Shown: positions 37,924-48,325, counted from the stretch's first letter. The stretch: 64,000 nucleotides of DNA from Maioricimonas rarisocia (GCF_007747795.1 NZ_CP036275.1:1054001-1118000), one strand, 5' to 3'. The notes: generated from the letters alone by a model not told the origin. A program made the numbers and translations.

Positions 37924-37956
37924 AAGCCCCCGGTTCATCCCCGGGGGCTTCCTTTT
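37924..37956 (+). terminator. Rho-independent terminator after fae
   Basis: Stem AAGCCCCCGG/CCGGGGGCTT with a short loop followed by CCTTTT, 40 nt after the fae stop codon. It could limit readthrough so that mtdB is made at a lower level than fae. Confidence 0.85.
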
Positions 37957-38007
37957 CGCCTGTGCCGAATCTGCTGACTTCGCCTGACCTGAATCGGACC
38001 TGCAACG

Positions 38008-38865
38008 ATGAAAAAGATCCTGATCCAGCTCGATACCGATCCTCAGCCGAGCAGCTTCGATCGCGTCGTGGCGGTCGACGCCGGTGTTGACGAACTGTTC
38101 AGCTATGGCGGCGTCATTGCCGACGGGATCGAGCCGCTGGTTCATGGGGCGATGTTCACGCGCGGGCCGGACGACCTGAAGAACACGGCGCTGTTCATCG
38201 GGGGGAGCGACGTCGCCGCGGGAGAAGCGGTGCTCGAACAGGTCCGCAAGACGTTCTTCGGACCGATGCGGGTCTCAGTCATGATGGACTCGAACGGCTC
38301 CAACACGACGGCCGCCGCTGCGGTCAAAGCCGCCGCAAAGCATCTCGATCTGGCACAGACCGAGGCGCTGGTGCTGGGGGGGACCGGTCCGGTCGGACTG
38401 CGTGCAGCGCAGATTCTGGCGTCGCAGGGAGCGAGCGTCCACGTGGCCTCGCGGTCGCGGGAGCGGGCCGAGCAGGCCTGCAAGACGATTGCCGGCCACG
38501 TCGAAGGAGCGAAGCTGACGCCCTGCAGTTTCGAGGCGGATGAGGCGGCGGAGAAGCATCACGCCGTGCAACTGGTCATCGCGGCCGGGGCGGCCGGTGT
38601 GCAGTTTCTCGATGAGAAGGGCTGGCAGTCGGCCGGATCGCTGAAGGTTGCCATCGACCTCAATGCCGTGCCGCCGGTCGGACTTCAGGGTATCGAGGTG
38701 ACCGACAAGGCGGTCGAGCGTGCCGGAGTCATCTGCTACGGAGCGATCGGCGTCGGGGGGACCAAGATGAAGGTGCACCGGGCGGCGATCGGGCGGCTCT
38801 TCGAGTCGAACAGTCAGGTTCTCGATACAGCGGCGATCTACGAGATTGCGATGTCGCTCGGGTAG
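38008..38865 (+). CDS. mtdB: NAD(P)-dependent methylene-tetrahydromethanopterin dehydrogenase
   Basis: Oxidises methylene-H4MPT to methenyl-H4MPT, the step after Fae. 285 residues. KKILIQLDTDPQPSSFDRVVAVDAGVDELF is characteristic of the MtdA/MtdB N-terminus. The nucleotide-binding GGTGPVGLRAAQIL begins near 123. The C-terminus has CYGAIGVGGTKMKVHRAAI. MtdB and the NADP-specific MtdA are similar; assignment to MtdB follows from the H4MPT context. It lies 123 nt behind fae on the same strand. Confidence 0.9.
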   Translation: MKKILIQLDTDPQPSSFDRVVAVDAGVDELFSYGGVIADGIEPLVHGAMFTRGPDDLKNTALFIGGSDVAAGEAVLEQVRKTFFGPMRVSVMMDSNGSNTTAAAAVKAAAKHLDLAQTEALVLGGTGPVGLRAAQILASQGASVHVASRSRERAEQACKTIAGHVEGAKLTPCSFEADEAAEKHHAVQLVIAAGAAGVQFLDEKGWQSAGSLKVAIDLNAVPPVGLQGIEVTDKAVERAGVICYGAIGVGGTKMKVHRAAIGRLFESNSQVLDTAAIYEIAMSLG

Positions 38866-38967
38866 GGGATGCTGGAGGGAGCATCAGGCTGGAATCGGGG
38901 CCGCTTCCGGGGGGGCCGCTCGTTTTGCTCGCTCCGACCCCGTCCACCCGGCCGGGACACTGTCCCA

Positions 38968-40605
38968 TTACTTCGACTGGCTGCCGCTCCGCACGTAGCG
39001 GCGGGGGGCGAATTCCTGCGACAGGGACGTCGGGCGGAGGCTGGGAAGCGGCGTGGCGGCCTGCCGCATGGCGGGCCGGCGGTCGTCCCAGTCCAGCGCC
39101 TGTCCGGCGTCGAGATTGCGGGGGACGGCGGCGCGACGGGCTTCGCTTTGCCCGGCTCCGGGGGCGATCTCTCCCTGCAGGTACGAGTAGAACTTGGGGC
39201 TCGCTTCGTTGATGATCACGACCCGGCTGGTGCGGCTCGGGTCATCCTTCGAGCGGATGATCACGACCACTTCGGCGTCGCCGGCAGTCAGGTCAGCCAG
39301 TTCGGCGGGCCACCCGGTCGGCTGCGACTTCGCTTCGGCCTGCGGCTGCGACTCTGGCTGACGGGTCGCGGGGGTGGCGTCCGAACTCTGCGTTTCCATC
39401 GCGACCGGAAGCGACTCGCGAACCGGTGCCGCGGGGGCTTCTGTGGCGGTGCTGGCGACGGCTGGCGCTTCTGCCGGTGCAGCAGGCTGTTCGTACAGTT
39501 CGGCCAGGCCGCTCTCACCCAACAGTTCGTGGATGGCCAGCAGTCCGGCGTACAGGCCGCGACGTTCGCGGGTATCGGCAGCGATGCAGACACCGACGAG
39601 TCGTCCATCGGCATCGAACAGGCCGCCTCCGGAGCGTCCCTGGACCGGGACACCGGTGCACTCGATGTTGTCGGGGCCTTCGTACTTGTTGATGGCCGTC
39701 ACGCGAAGCTGCTCCCGCGAGGGAAGCTGACCGCCGCTGCAGCCGATGCTGACGACGCGGTCTCCGACAGCCGGGGCGGCATCGTTGTGGGCGATGGGGG
39801 TAATGGGCAGGGCTTCGTCGGTCGGGATCACGACGACGCCGACGTCCGCCTTGAGGTCGTACTTGAGGACGCGGCCGACGTAGGTCTGGGGCGATTCGCC
39901 GGCAAACAGGTCAATCTCAACCTTCGAATCATCGCTCATACTGCGGAAGATGTGGCCGCAGGTGACGATGATCGTCCGGCCGGGACGACTGTCGACGACT
40001 GTTCCGGTTCCCAGATTCACGTGACCGTCGATCGTGACCCGCAGCCGCGCGGTTGAAGCCAGGGGGCCGTCGTTGTCTGCAGCGGCGTTGCCGGCCGGCT
40101 CGTCTTCGTTGTTGGCCCGAACGACCTGCGGCTGCTTGTCTTCCTTGCGGCCGAACGGCCAGAAGGCGGGAGTCTTCTTACGGTCGGGACGAGAGGTTTC
40201 GGCGGCAGCGGTACGGACTGGTGGAGAGGCGGACTCGCCAGCCAGAATCATGTTGTCGGCGGGCCGGGCCGGTGTGGCCTGAGCGGGGGCAGGCTTGGGA
40301 ATACGGGAAACCAGCCTGCGGAGCTGGCTTTCCGTCGTTTGACCGACAACGCGATCCACTTCCTTGCCGTCGACGACCAGGACGAAGGTGGGGATGCTCT
40401 GGACGCCGTACCGTTGGGCGAGTTCCCGTTCCTTTTCGACATCCACCTTGCGGATCGGGAGGCCTTCCCGTTCCAGCTTGGCAACGATCGGGCTCATCCG
40501 CTGGCACGGTCCGCACCACGTGGCAGTGAAATCCAGGACCATCCCTTCCTGGGGGCTGGCGGACAGTGCTGCGGCCATGAGCAGCGCGTTGAGTGTGGAT
40601 GCCAT
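38968..40605 (-). CDS. Thioredoxin-trypsin fusion protein
   Basis: 545 residues. A hydrophobic, signal-like N-terminus leads straight into a thioredoxin domain with WCGPC at 30-34 and the cis-Pro in QSIPTFVLV. After a Pro/Ala linker a trypsin-like serine protease domain follows (about 180-360), with His in TCGHIF (near 215), Asp in KADVGVV (near 254) and Ser in GRSGGGLF (near 323). The C-terminal 180 residues are low-complexity with one folded-looking strand segment. Probably exported, combining redox and proteolytic functions. The gene ends in a Ser/Arg-rich tail. Confidence 0.88.
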   Translation of the reverse strand: MASTLNALLMAAALSASPQEGMVLDFTATWCGPCQRMSPIVAKLEREGLPIRKVDVEKERELAQRYGVQSIPTFVLVVDGKEVDRVVGQTTESQLRRLVSRIPKPAPAQATPARPADNMILAGESASPPVRTAAAETSRPDRKKTPAFWPFGRKEDKQPQVVRANNEDEPAGNAAADNDGPLASTARLRVTIDGHVNLGTGTVVDSRPGRTIIVTCGHIFRSMSDDSKVEIDLFAGESPQTYVGRVLKYDLKADVGVVVIPTDEALPITPIAHNDAAPAVGDRVVSIGCSGGQLPSREQLRVTAINKYEGPDNIECTGVPVQGRSGGGLFDADGRLVGVCIAADTRERRGLYAGLLAIHELLGESGLAELYEQPAAPAEAPAVASTATEAPAAPVRESLPVAMETQSSDATPATRQPESQPQAEAKSQPTGWPAELADLTAGDAEVVVIIRSKDDPSRTSRVVIINEASPKFYSYLQGEIAPGAGQSEARRAAVPRNLDAGQALDWDDRRPAMRQAATPLPSLRPTSLSQEFAPRRYVRSGSQSK

Positions 40606-41287
40606 GGGATTCCCTCTGCAATGAGCTGTGGGCGAAGTGCCGGGCGGAACGGCCTGCAGGAGTCACGTCAGACGTGCTCTGCGATTGGCCGAGCCGATGG
40701 GAGACCTGTGAGACAGGTGGAGACGGGCTTGCACGACGAGCGAAGAAGCGACGCCGTGCCGGTCCTCAGGACCGTGGAGTGGACGACGTACGAACCCGGT
40801 CGGATGTCGCGGGGCCGGTGGGAATCGTCGAAGAGGGGGCGGCGGCGAGTGCCGGCGAGATTGCGATTCGGCGAAGCATTTCAGGCCTCCATGCCTGGAC
40901 TTGTAAGATTTGCAACGTGGGCGCGAGGAGGCGTGCAGGTTTTACAATTCCGGACAGGATCATCCATGCCCGGACCGCACGCGGCCTCGTTTTCGCGGTC
41001 CAGCCTTTCTGCTATACCCGCGAAAGAACCGGCGGGTGATTCCGGAACCATCGCTCCGGATTGCCGGTCGTCGTCAGTCTGGCTGAGCGACACCGGCAGA
41101 TATTGCAGATGCCGTGCCGGTGGCCTGAACAACTCTCGATTCCGTTCCGTCGTCCGATTCCTGCGTCAAAGCGGGAAAGGGACGTGGGCTGGTGGGGGAG
41201 GGGTGGGCCCGAATTCGCTTCAACCGGGTGAGCGCCGCGGCCCCCGATTGCAAACCTTTCCAACCGCATTGCACAGACGGCAATCTC
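40606..41287. other. Intergenic region, nothing recognised
   Basis: About 680 bases between divergent genes. Open frames here are not supported by homology or binding sites. A short AT-richer stretch near 40900-40925 could hold a promoter. No repeats of the dispersed families were noticed. Confidence 0.5.
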
Positions 41288-43348
41288 ATGCAGCCTGATT
41301 CGCCACGACCACGATTTCCCGAATGGCTGCTTGCGATCGGGATCGGCCTGGGGCTGACGTGGGTCTTCTGGTCGCAGCTGTGGCTGGGGGGCGGACTCAT
41401 CGGCGGAGATCTGTATCCGTACTACTTTCCGCAGAAGACCTTCTACGCCGACCAGCTCGCCGACGGCCGCGTTCCCCTCTGGAATCCACTGGTCGGGCTC
41501 GGTTATCCGTCACTGGCGGAAAGTCAGACCGGCGTTTTTTACCCCGCACATCTGCTGCTGTACGGCACGTTCGACGTCAACACGGCGTACAACGTGGTGC
41601 AGCTGCTGCACTACGTGATCGCCTTCGTCGGCTGCTGGATGCTGGTCCGGCAGCAGGGGCTGAGGGTTCCCGGAGCGGCCCTGGCGGCACTGGTGTACGT
41701 CTACGGCTGGTTTCCGTCACGCATCTGTCTCGAATGGGCCGTCCTCACCGGGGCCTGGCTGCCCTGGCTGATCTGGCTGGCCGAACGCTGGCTGCGGAGC
41801 GGGGGCATCGGCAACGGCGTCGTTCTGAGCCTGATTCTGGGCCTGGCGCTGCTGGCGGGGCATTTCCACCTGATCTTCGTCACCAGCGTGCTGCTCGTCT
41901 GCTACGTGCTGATGCGGATGGTCCTGGCGCGCTCACAGGAGGCGGGCAACGTGCCTGCCTGGCGAAGGCTGGTCCTGCTGGGGGCGTTTGTTGCTCTGGG
42001 ATACGGGGCCGGCGCGGTGCAGCTCGTGCCGACATGGGAGCTGACCCGGGACAGCCAGCGGGCCGACTCGATTCCGTCGGAGGAGTACGATCCGGCGTAC
42101 GGTCACATTCCGCCGGCGGCCCTCTCGCAGGTGGTCGCGCCATGGCTGTGGTATGTGCCGAACCTGTTCCCGGGCTACTCGATCCAGCAGTCGACGTGGC
42201 TTTCGTATCCGGCGGCGACGAACGACGTCGAAGCTCACCTGTACTTCGGGCTCCTGCCGGCTCTGGTGTTGCTGTACGGACTGCTGTCCCCGCTGTGGGG
42301 AGGGCGACGGTATCCGCCCCATCTTCTGGGCTGGGCGGTTCTTGGTCTACTGGCGGCGATCTATGCGACCGGATGGCTGCTGCCGGTTGCCCGGCACCTG
42401 CCGGGATTCGGCTTCTTTCGCGGTCCCGGGCGGTACGGCATCGTGACCACACTGACGGCCGGTCTGCTGGCCGGCTGGATCGTCGACGGCGCATGGCGCC
42501 GTGGCGTCGGCCTGGACTGGCGGAAGCTGGGCGTCATCGTGCTGTTCGGTGTGACGGTTGCGGACCTGTGGCTGGTGAGCCGGCTGGCGACGTATGCCAC
42601 GATCGTTCCGGAGCCGCCGATCGAATTCCGGCAGCAGAGCGATCTGGCGCGTGTCCTGTCACACGAGCCGGGGCATCCGCGGGTTTACGCTCCCGCACCG
42701 AACCTGCTGACGCTGACCGGAGCGGCTGCCACGCCGGTCTATCTGGGCCTGGGCCCCTCGGCCTACTTCGGGGGTCCGCTGACGTTCACGGCCGAGGACC
42801 GGGATGCAGGCCCGCTTTCGCAGCTCGATCGGCTCCGCTGGATGGGCGTGACGCATCTGCTGATGCTGGAACCGGTGGAGGCGTCGCAGCCGGGGCTGGA
42901 ACCGATCTGGGTCGGATTCGACGCGTTGCTCAGCCGGGCCCTCGGCCGTTACGACGAGCCGTTCTATCTGTACCGGATCACCGATGCCCCCGGACGCGTC
43001 AGCGTTGAAGCGGGCGATTCCGACGCCCGCGCACGTGTCGTCCGCTACGGGCCGGAAGCAGTCTCGATCGAGGTCACGTCGGACGAGGGGGGCACGCTCG
43101 TGCTGCGAGACCTGCTGGCACCGGGGTGGCGTGTGAGCGTCGACGGCAAGCCGGCGGAGGTCGTCGCCGTGGACGAAGTCTTTAGGGGCGTCGAGGTGCC
43201 CGGTGGATCGCACAAGGTCGAGTGGCGATACGAGCCCGCGAGCTTCCGCTACGGGCTGCTGCTGACGAGCCTCTCGGTTCTCCTGCTGATTGCGGGAGTC
43301 GTCGGGCGGAAGCGGCTGGCCGCATGGCAGAATGCGACCGCCGACTGA
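41288..43348 (+). CDS. YfhO-family multi-pass membrane protein
   Basis: 686 residues with around a dozen hydrophobic helices in the first 480 residues, then a large outside domain. It resembles the YfhO/GT-C-like family: GDLYPYYFPQKTFYADQLADGRVPLWNPLVGLGYPSLAESQTGVFYP matches the conserved first loop (acidic residue followed by a Trp-Asn-Pro motif). The C-terminal region has DLLAPGWRVSVDGKPAEV, typical of YfhO. These proteins are implicated in glycosylation of surface polymers with lipid-linked sugars. ATG 41288 is chosen over upstream starts because the first membrane helix begins soon after. Confidence 0.85.
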   Translation: MQPDSPRPRFPEWLLAIGIGLGLTWVFWSQLWLGGGLIGGDLYPYYFPQKTFYADQLADGRVPLWNPLVGLGYPSLAESQTGVFYPAHLLLYGTFDVNTAYNVVQLLHYVIAFVGCWMLVRQQGLRVPGAALAALVYVYGWFPSRICLEWAVLTGAWLPWLIWLAERWLRSGGIGNGVVLSLILGLALLAGHFHLIFVTSVLLVCYVLMRMVLARSQEAGNVPAWRRLVLLGAFVALGYGAGAVQLVPTWELTRDSQRADSIPSEEYDPAYGHIPPAALSQVVAPWLWYVPNLFPGYSIQQSTWLSYPAATNDVEAHLYFGLLPALVLLYGLLSPLWGGRRYPPHLLGWAVLGLLAAIYATGWLLPVARHLPGFGFFRGPGRYGIVTTLTAGLLAGWIVDGAWRRGVGLDWRKLGVIVLFGVTVADLWLVSRLATYATIVPEPPIEFRQQSDLARVLSHEPGHPRVYAPAPNLLTLTGAAATPVYLGLGPSAYFGGPLTFTAEDRDAGPLSQLDRLRWMGVTHLLMLEPVEASQPGLEPIWVGFDALLSRALGRYDEPFYLYRITDAPGRVSVEAGDSDARARVVRYGPEAVSIEVTSDEGGTLVLRDLLAPGWRVSVDGKPAEVVAVDEVFRGVEVPGGSHKVEWRYEPASFRYGLLLTSLSVLLLIAGVVGRKRLAAWQNATAD

Positions 43349-43411
43349 TCGGGGCGGTCGCTCCTGCGTGGCACATTCAGAATTGAAGTCGGCAGGGACG
43401 AGCAGACCGCC

Positions 43412-43624
43412 CTAGCGGTTCTTCTTCCAGTAGCCACGGGCGTACATCGCGGCGGCGACGGCAACAGCCACCAGGCCAATCCACGGTGCGGCATGCAGCG
43501 GCTCGACGACGTAGTGCGCCGGCTGGCTGGCGTCGATCGTGCCGTGGCCGGGATGTGCCTGCGCGACGGCAGACGTCAGCAAGGCGGAGAGGGTCGTGGC
43601 GGTGGCAACGGAGCGGCGGAACAT
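43412..43624 (-). CDS. Small exported/membrane protein
   Basis: 70 residues. Signal peptide (FRRSVATATTLSALLTSAVAQA) followed by HPGHG, a possible metal-binding His cluster, and a single membrane helix near the C-terminus (WIGLVAVAVAAAMYARGYW) ending KKNR. GGGAGG lies 11 nt before the ATG at 43624. No family recognised. It lies downstream of hisH by 97 nt on the same strand. Confidence 0.7.
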   Translation of the reverse strand: MFRRSVATATTLSALLTSAVAQAHPGHGTIDASQPAHYVVEPLHAAPWIGLVAVAVAAAMYARGYWKKNR

Positions 43625-43720
43625 GGTGCGAGGTGCCTCCCTGGCTGTGAACCACAAGCCACTGCGACCTGTGGGGAATCTCTGCGAATCGCGAAGTATC
43701 GCTGAACGGGCCCGTTTCGG

Positions 43721-44338
43721 TCAACGGCCGTTGATCGCCGCGAATGCACTCAGCATCTGCAGCCCGACGCGCTGGCTTTTCTCCGGGTGGAACTGCGTCG
43801 CGAACAGATTGCCGCGGGCGATCATCGAGACGAAGGGCTGATCGCCGTAGGATGTGCGGGTCGCGACGACGTTCTCGTCTTCCGGGACGACGTGGTAGCT
43901 GTGCACGAAATAGACGTGCGAACCGGGCGCGATGTCATCCAGAACCGGATTGGGGTGCGCGACCTCGAGCTGGTTCCACCCCATGTGCGGGATCTTCAGG
44001 CCGGGCTGGCTCTCGAACCGAACGACCTTGCCGGGAATGATTCCCAGACCTTCGTACTCGCCATCCTCGTAGCTGACGTCGAACAGGAGCTGCAGTCCCA
44101 GGCAGATCCCCAGAAAGGGGCGGTCCTGAGCGGCGTACTCCCGGAGCGGTTCGACGAAACCCTGCCGGTGCAGTTCGTTGATGGCGTCGCGGAAGGCGCC
44201 GACGCCGGGCAGCACGATCTTCTCGGCATCCTGGAGGGCGTCGGGGGAGGAGCAGATATGGGCGTCGACGCCGAGGCTTTCGAACGCCTTCTGGACGCTC
44301 CGCAGGTTCCCCATGCCGTAGTCGATGATCTGGATCAT
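43721..44338 (-). CDS. hisH: Imidazole glycerol phosphate synthase, glutaminase subunit HisH
   Basis: Supplies ammonia from glutamine to HisF in histidine synthesis. 205 residues. The class I glutaminase triad is complete: Cys79 in [10 protein letters not shown], His and Glu in TQFHPEKSQ near 185-190. GNLRSVQKA and LPGVGAF are the family motifs. HisF and other his genes are not in the window, so the pathway is dispersed here. The ribosome binding site is weak. Confidence 0.96.
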   Translation of the reverse strand: MIQIIDYGMGNLRSVQKAFESLGVDAHICSSPDALQDAEKIVLPGVGAFRDAINELHRQGFVEPLREYAAQDRPFLGICLGLQLLFDVSYEDGEYEGLGIIPGKVVRFESQPGLKIPHMGWNQLEVAHPNPVLDDIAPGSHVYFVHSYHVVPEDENVVATRTSYGDQPFVSMIARGNLFATQFHPEKSQRVGLQMLSAFAAINGR

Positions 44339-44428
44339 TTCGTATGCGGACTGGTATGCGGCTGGACGAAGTGGGCTGTCCCACGCCTTCGTGATGACAC
44401 GCAGTGCCCGGGCGGGTTCAGTCGGAGG

Positions 44429-44472
44429 AAAAAAGAAAGGGCTCCCGGCCGCGGTTGAGCGTCCGGAAGCCC
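44429..44472 (-). terminator. Rho-independent terminator after small acidic gene
   Basis: Minus-strand imperfect stem GGGCTTCCGG/CCGGGAGCCC followed by TTTCTTTTTT, 40 nt after the stop of the gene at 44514. Confidence 0.8.
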
Positions 44473-44513
44473 CATGAGCACATCCAAATTGGCTGCAGTG
44501 CAGCGACTGCCGA

Positions 44514-44819
44514 TCAGAAGTCGACTTCTTCGACTTCGTCTTCGTTGATCAGCTCATCGTCCTCGCCATCGACATTCAGGCTGGCCGGGCCGTGATCGTA
44601 GCAGTCGGAGTCATGCCACAGCGGGACGCCGGCGGAGTAGCGGGCGGCCAACATCCGAACCTTCTCCTCGGAACCGGGCTTCGCTTCGGTCGGCGAGAGC
44701 GGGTTGATGCCGAGGGCGGTGAAATCTTCGAGTTCGAATTCACTTTCCGACTCTTCGAAGTTCACTTCGGAACCAATGGCGATGTCGAGGTCGGGATTCA
44801 CCTCGAAAGAAAACTCCAT
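44514..44819 (-). CDS. Small acidic protein of unknown function
   Basis: 101 residues, strongly acidic at both ends ([14 protein letters not shown] and [18 protein letters not shown]). The middle has [22 protein letters not shown] with a possible Cys/His metal site. The start at 44819 has GAGGGGAG upstream and it has its own terminator, which supports a real, independently transcribed gene. Planctomycetes carry many short acidic proteins of this look; no function is known. Confidence 0.75.
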   Translation of the reverse strand: MEFSFEVNPDLDIAIGSEVNFEESESEFELEDFTALGINPLSPTEAKPGSEEKVRMLAARYSAGVPLWHDSDCYDHGPASLNVDGEDDELINEDEVEEVDF

Positions 44820-45142
44820 GCGTAAAACTCCCCTCAGGTAGAACCAGGCGACCGATCGCAAATGACAACGTAGGCCGGGCGGTTCCCTCACACAGCGTCA
44901 GCTTCCATTCTGGATGCCCAGTCTCCGGCAAGCAGGCCGAAGTTGAATCCTTCAAAGCAGCTAGTCAGCGTAATAACGGCGTGAATAGCATGGGGCAGGG
45001 CAACGCGGCGGGGTCAACCGAAAGCTTCCCGATTTTTAAAGTCTGGTCGCCAAATGTCAACAAAAAAATGAAGAAAACGTGACAGGTCCGGGAGACCCCC
45101 ATAGGGCCGATCCGACATCGGGCCGATGGCGGCCCGCGGAAC

Positions 45143-46609
45143 TCAGGCTGGCTTGTCGAACGAGGTTTGCCACCGCTTCTGAACGTTGTTTCGCTTGAGC
45201 TTGCGATCGAGCGTCGAACGTTCGATGCCGAGGATCTCCGCGGCGCGGGACTTGTTCCAGTTCGTGCTCTCCAGCGTGGCCAGAATGTGCGAGAGCTCCA
45301 CCTGTTCGAGCGATTGCGGGTGATACCCGACTTCCGGAGGTGCCGGAGCCGAGGCCGCGACATCTTCGGCGACCGGGGCCAGTTCGATATCGTCGAGAGT
45401 AATCGTTCCGGTCTGGCACAGAATTGCCGCTCGCTCGATGGTGTTTTGCAGCTCCCGGACGTTGCCGGGCCAGTGGTAGGATTGCAGCCGGTCGAGGGCC
45501 GCGTCGCTGATCTGCAGTCTGGGTTGAGCATTCTTCCCGGCAAAGCGGTCCAGGAAGAAGTCGACCAGCTGGGCAATGTCGCCCCGTCGATCTCGTAAAG
45601 GATCGACCAGAATCTGCACGACCATGAGTCGATAGTACAGGTCTTTTCGAAACTCGCCGGCCCGGACGGCCGATTCGAGATTGCGGTTTGTGGCGGCAAC
45701 GACCCGGACGTTGGCGTTGATCGGCGTTCCGCCGCCGACGCGCTCGAAGGGATGCCCTTCCAGAACGCGGAGGAACTTCGCCTGAATCGCCGGGCTCATC
45801 TCTCCAACTTCGTCGAGGAACAGCGTGCCGCCGTCGGCAAGTTCGAACTTGCCTTTCTTCTGCTCGGTGGCCCCGGTGAACGACCCCCGCTCGTGTCCGA
45901 GCAGTTCGCTCTCGAGCAGGCTTTCGCTCAGGGCGGCGCAGTTCAGACAGACGAACGGGCCGTTCCGGCGGGGGCTGAGGGCGTGAATGGCGGCAGCGAC
46001 GAGCTCCTTGCCGACGCCGCTTTCGCCTCGGATCAGGGCGGTGGCGCCGGTCGGGGCGACGCGGCGGATGTGCTCCCGCAGCGCCCGCATCGAAGCACTG
46101 TTGCCGATCAGCTCCGGGGTATCCGATTGGGCGGAGCGTCGCGAGCGGCGGGACGACCGCTTGATGGGGGCCGGGGCGGCTTCCTGAGCGGGAGCGTCGT
46201 AGATGCTGCTGCCGGCCGCCAGCATCTCGTCTTCGGTCAGGTTCTGGGTGTCGTCCGGCGAGCGGGTGGCCAGTTCGTCAAAGAAGGTCAGCGTCGTGCG
46301 ACCGACCAGGATCTGGTCGTCGGGCCGCAGCACATGCGGGCCCCCGATCAGCTCACCATTAACGCGGGTGCCGTTCTTGCTGCCGTTGTCGAACAGCAGC
46401 CACTGCCGCCCGTTGTAGGTGATCTTGCAGTGTCGACGACTGCAGAATTCGTCGTGCAGCACCACCTGATTCGCCGGGTCGCGACCGATCAGCGTGGTGG
46501 AATTCGCACTGAGCGTGTGCTGCCGGTCGACGTCGGGCGCTGCGGCCACGACGAGGTACGCGGTGGCAACCGCTGAGGGCGTAATCGAATTGATGTGTGG
46601 GCTGCGCAT
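45143..46609 (-). CDS. FHA-domain sigma-54 enhancer-binding transcription regulator
   Basis: 488 residues. The FHA domain is about 20-115 ([25 protein letters not shown]). The AAA+ sigma-54 activation domain is about 160-400: Walker A GESGVGKE near 191, the sigma-54 loop GSFTGA (variant of GAFTGA) near 243, Walker [13 protein letters not shown], and the arginine-finger region. The C-terminal Fis helix-turn-helix is [20 protein letters not shown]. It should bind phosphothreonine signals and activate sigma-54 promoters. It is divergent from a PQQ-propeller gene. Confidence 0.94.
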   Translation of the reverse strand: MRSPHINSITPSAVATAYLVVAAAPDVDRQHTLSANSTTLIGRDPANQVVLHDEFCSRRHCKITYNGRQWLLFDNGSKNGTRVNGELIGGPHVLRPDDQILVGRTTLTFFDELATRSPDDTQNLTEDEMLAAGSSIYDAPAQEAAPAPIKRSSRRSRRSAQSDTPELIGNSASMRALREHIRRVAPTGATALIRGESGVGKELVAAAIHALSPRRNGPFVCLNCAALSESLLESELLGHERGSFTGATEQKKGKFELADGGTLFLDEVGEMSPAIQAKFLRVLEGHPFERVGGGTPINANVRVVAATNRNLESAVRAGEFRKDLYYRLMVVQILVDPLRDRRGDIAQLVDFFLDRFAGKNAQPRLQISDAALDRLQSYHWPGNVRELQNTIERAAILCQTGTITLDDIELAPVAEDVAASAPAPPEVGYHPQSLEQVELSHILATLESTNWNKSRAAEILGIERSTLDRKLKRNNVQKRWQTSFDKPA

Positions 46610-47008
46610 TCGACCTGGAGGGCCTCGTCCCGGCAAGCGGGCTCAAGGGAATACGAGCTGCGGCGGTTCTTCTTGAATCAAACCACCCCGCGTCGCATCC
46701 AAAAGACGGGATGATTTCAAAGCATACCCCAACAGTGATTGCTCATGCAAGAAGAGCTCTGACGAAGACAGTCAAGGGAGGCGATACTGCCGGTTTCGAT
46801 TCTCCGTCGTATCGAGCGGCTGTCAACTCCTTTCTTTCGGCACCGCCGATTGTCCTCGGCAGACCCTGCCCACACTGGAAGGGGAACACGACCGGACTTA
46901 TCCTAGCAGGACCGTTTCCTCCGGCATGGGGCTGCGTCCGCTCCAGTCCGGTGCGTCGTTCCGAACGCCGCTGATCGTCGCGGCATCGACTTCTCGAGCG
47001 AGCCTTCC
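46610..47008. other. Divergent intergenic region
   Basis: About 400 bases between the sigma-54 activator and a PQQ-propeller gene. A lower-GC block near 46690-46780 is a likely promoter zone. No consensus -24/-12 box was identified with confidence. Confidence 0.5.
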
Positions 47009-48325
47009 ATGCGATTCGAATCCACCGCACAGATCGCGTCTTCCGATTCCGTTCTGCCGTGTGTGCGTCGAGAGGCCGGGCCATGGCTGTGTCGCCGGGG
47101 CTTCGTCGGTGCTGCGGTCCTCGCACTGCTGTTCACGGCCGCGTCCGTCGATGCGAACGAGTGGACGCGGTTTCGCGGACCCAACGGGACCGGTCTCAGC
47201 CACCTCGAAGGCGTCCCCCGCACCTGGACCGAGGACGACTACGAATGGACCGTCTCGCTCCCGGGGACCGGACATTCCTCGCCGGTCGTGTGGGACAGCA
47301 GCCTGTTCGTGACCTGCGGCGGCGAGAACGGCAGCCGCACGCTGCTGTGCCTGAATGCCATCACCGGTGAGACCGTGTGGACCGATACGGTCGGGCTGGG
47401 GGCGAATCATCTGCATCGCAAGAACAGCTATGCGTCGGGAACTCCCACGACGGACGGAGAGCGGGTCTACGTCGCATACGCCGACGAGGAGCACTATCTG
47501 GTGCTGGGCTACAGCCTCGAAGGAGAGAAACTGTGGACCCGGGACCTCGGCAGTTTTTCCAGTCAGCACGGTCAGGGGGTTTCGCCGATCATCCACGGCG
47601 ACCTGCTGATCGTTCCGAACGATCAGATGGGGCCGAGTTCGGTGATCGCACTGAATCGGCGAACCGGCGAGACCGTCTGGCAGTCGAAGCGGAATCACCG
47701 GCGGACCTCGTATGCGACGCCGTTCATCCTCGAAGTCGACGGTCGTGAACCCCAGCTGATCTGCCTGAGCGGTGCCACCGGCCTGACCGGGCTCGATCCG
47801 CAGACCGGCAACGAAATCTGGCGTTCCGGCGAACTGCCGCAGCGCACGGTCGGGTCGCCCGTCTTCGGCGACGGAGTCATCATCGCCTCGTGCGGCAGTG
47901 GTGGGCGCGGCAAGCACATGGTGGCCGTCGATCCGACCGGAGCGGGTGACGTGTCCGGATCCCATGTGCGGTTCGTGCGGAAGCAGAACCTGCCCTACGT
48001 TCCCACGCCGATCATGTGGGAAGGGCACCTGTACCTCTGGAATGACGATGGCGTCGTCTGCTGCGTCGATCCGAAGACCGGCGAGAACGTCTGGCGGGAA
48101 CGGGTCGGGGGGAACTTCAGCGGTTCGCCAGTTCTGATTGATGGTGCCCTCTACTGCATTTCGGAAGATGGCGAAGTGGTCGTCATCGATGCTTCGCCGA
48201 CGTTTCACCTGTACGGCCGCAGCCCGCTCGGCGACGCGTCGTATGCGACTCCGGCCGTGGCCAACGGTCGCGTCTACCTGCGGGGATTCAGCCGGCTCTG
48301 CTGCCTGAAAGCCGGTTCCAACTGA
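47009..48325 (+). CDS. Exported PQQ-type beta-propeller protein
   Basis: 438 residues. A 50-residue N-terminus with a membrane-type helix (GFVGAAVLALLFTAASVDA) precedes ANEWTRFRGPNGTGLS, the same family start as the protein at 13248. Blades include CLNAITGETVWTD, ALNRRTGETVWQS, GLDPQTGNEIW and CVDPKTGENVWRERVGG. No dehydrogenase active-site signature. Likely periplasmic, role unknown. A zinc-ribbon gene follows 54 nt later. Confidence 0.88.
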   Translation: MRFESTAQIASSDSVLPCVRREAGPWLCRRGFVGAAVLALLFTAASVDANEWTRFRGPNGTGLSHLEGVPRTWTEDDYEWTVSLPGTGHSSPVVWDSSLFVTCGGENGSRTLLCLNAITGETVWTDTVGLGANHLHRKNSYASGTPTTDGERVYVAYADEEHYLVLGYSLEGEKLWTRDLGSFSSQHGQGVSPIIHGDLLIVPNDQMGPSSVIALNRRTGETVWQSKRNHRRTSYATPFILEVDGREPQLICLSGATGLTGLDPQTGNEIWRSGELPQRTVGSPVFGDGVIIASCGSGGRGKHMVAVDPTGAGDVSGSHVRFVRKQNLPYVPTPIMWEGHLYLWNDDGVVCCVDPKTGENVWRERVGGNFSGSPVLIDGALYCISEDGEVVVIDASPTFHLYGRSPLGDASYATPAVANGRVYLRGFSRLCCLKAGSN

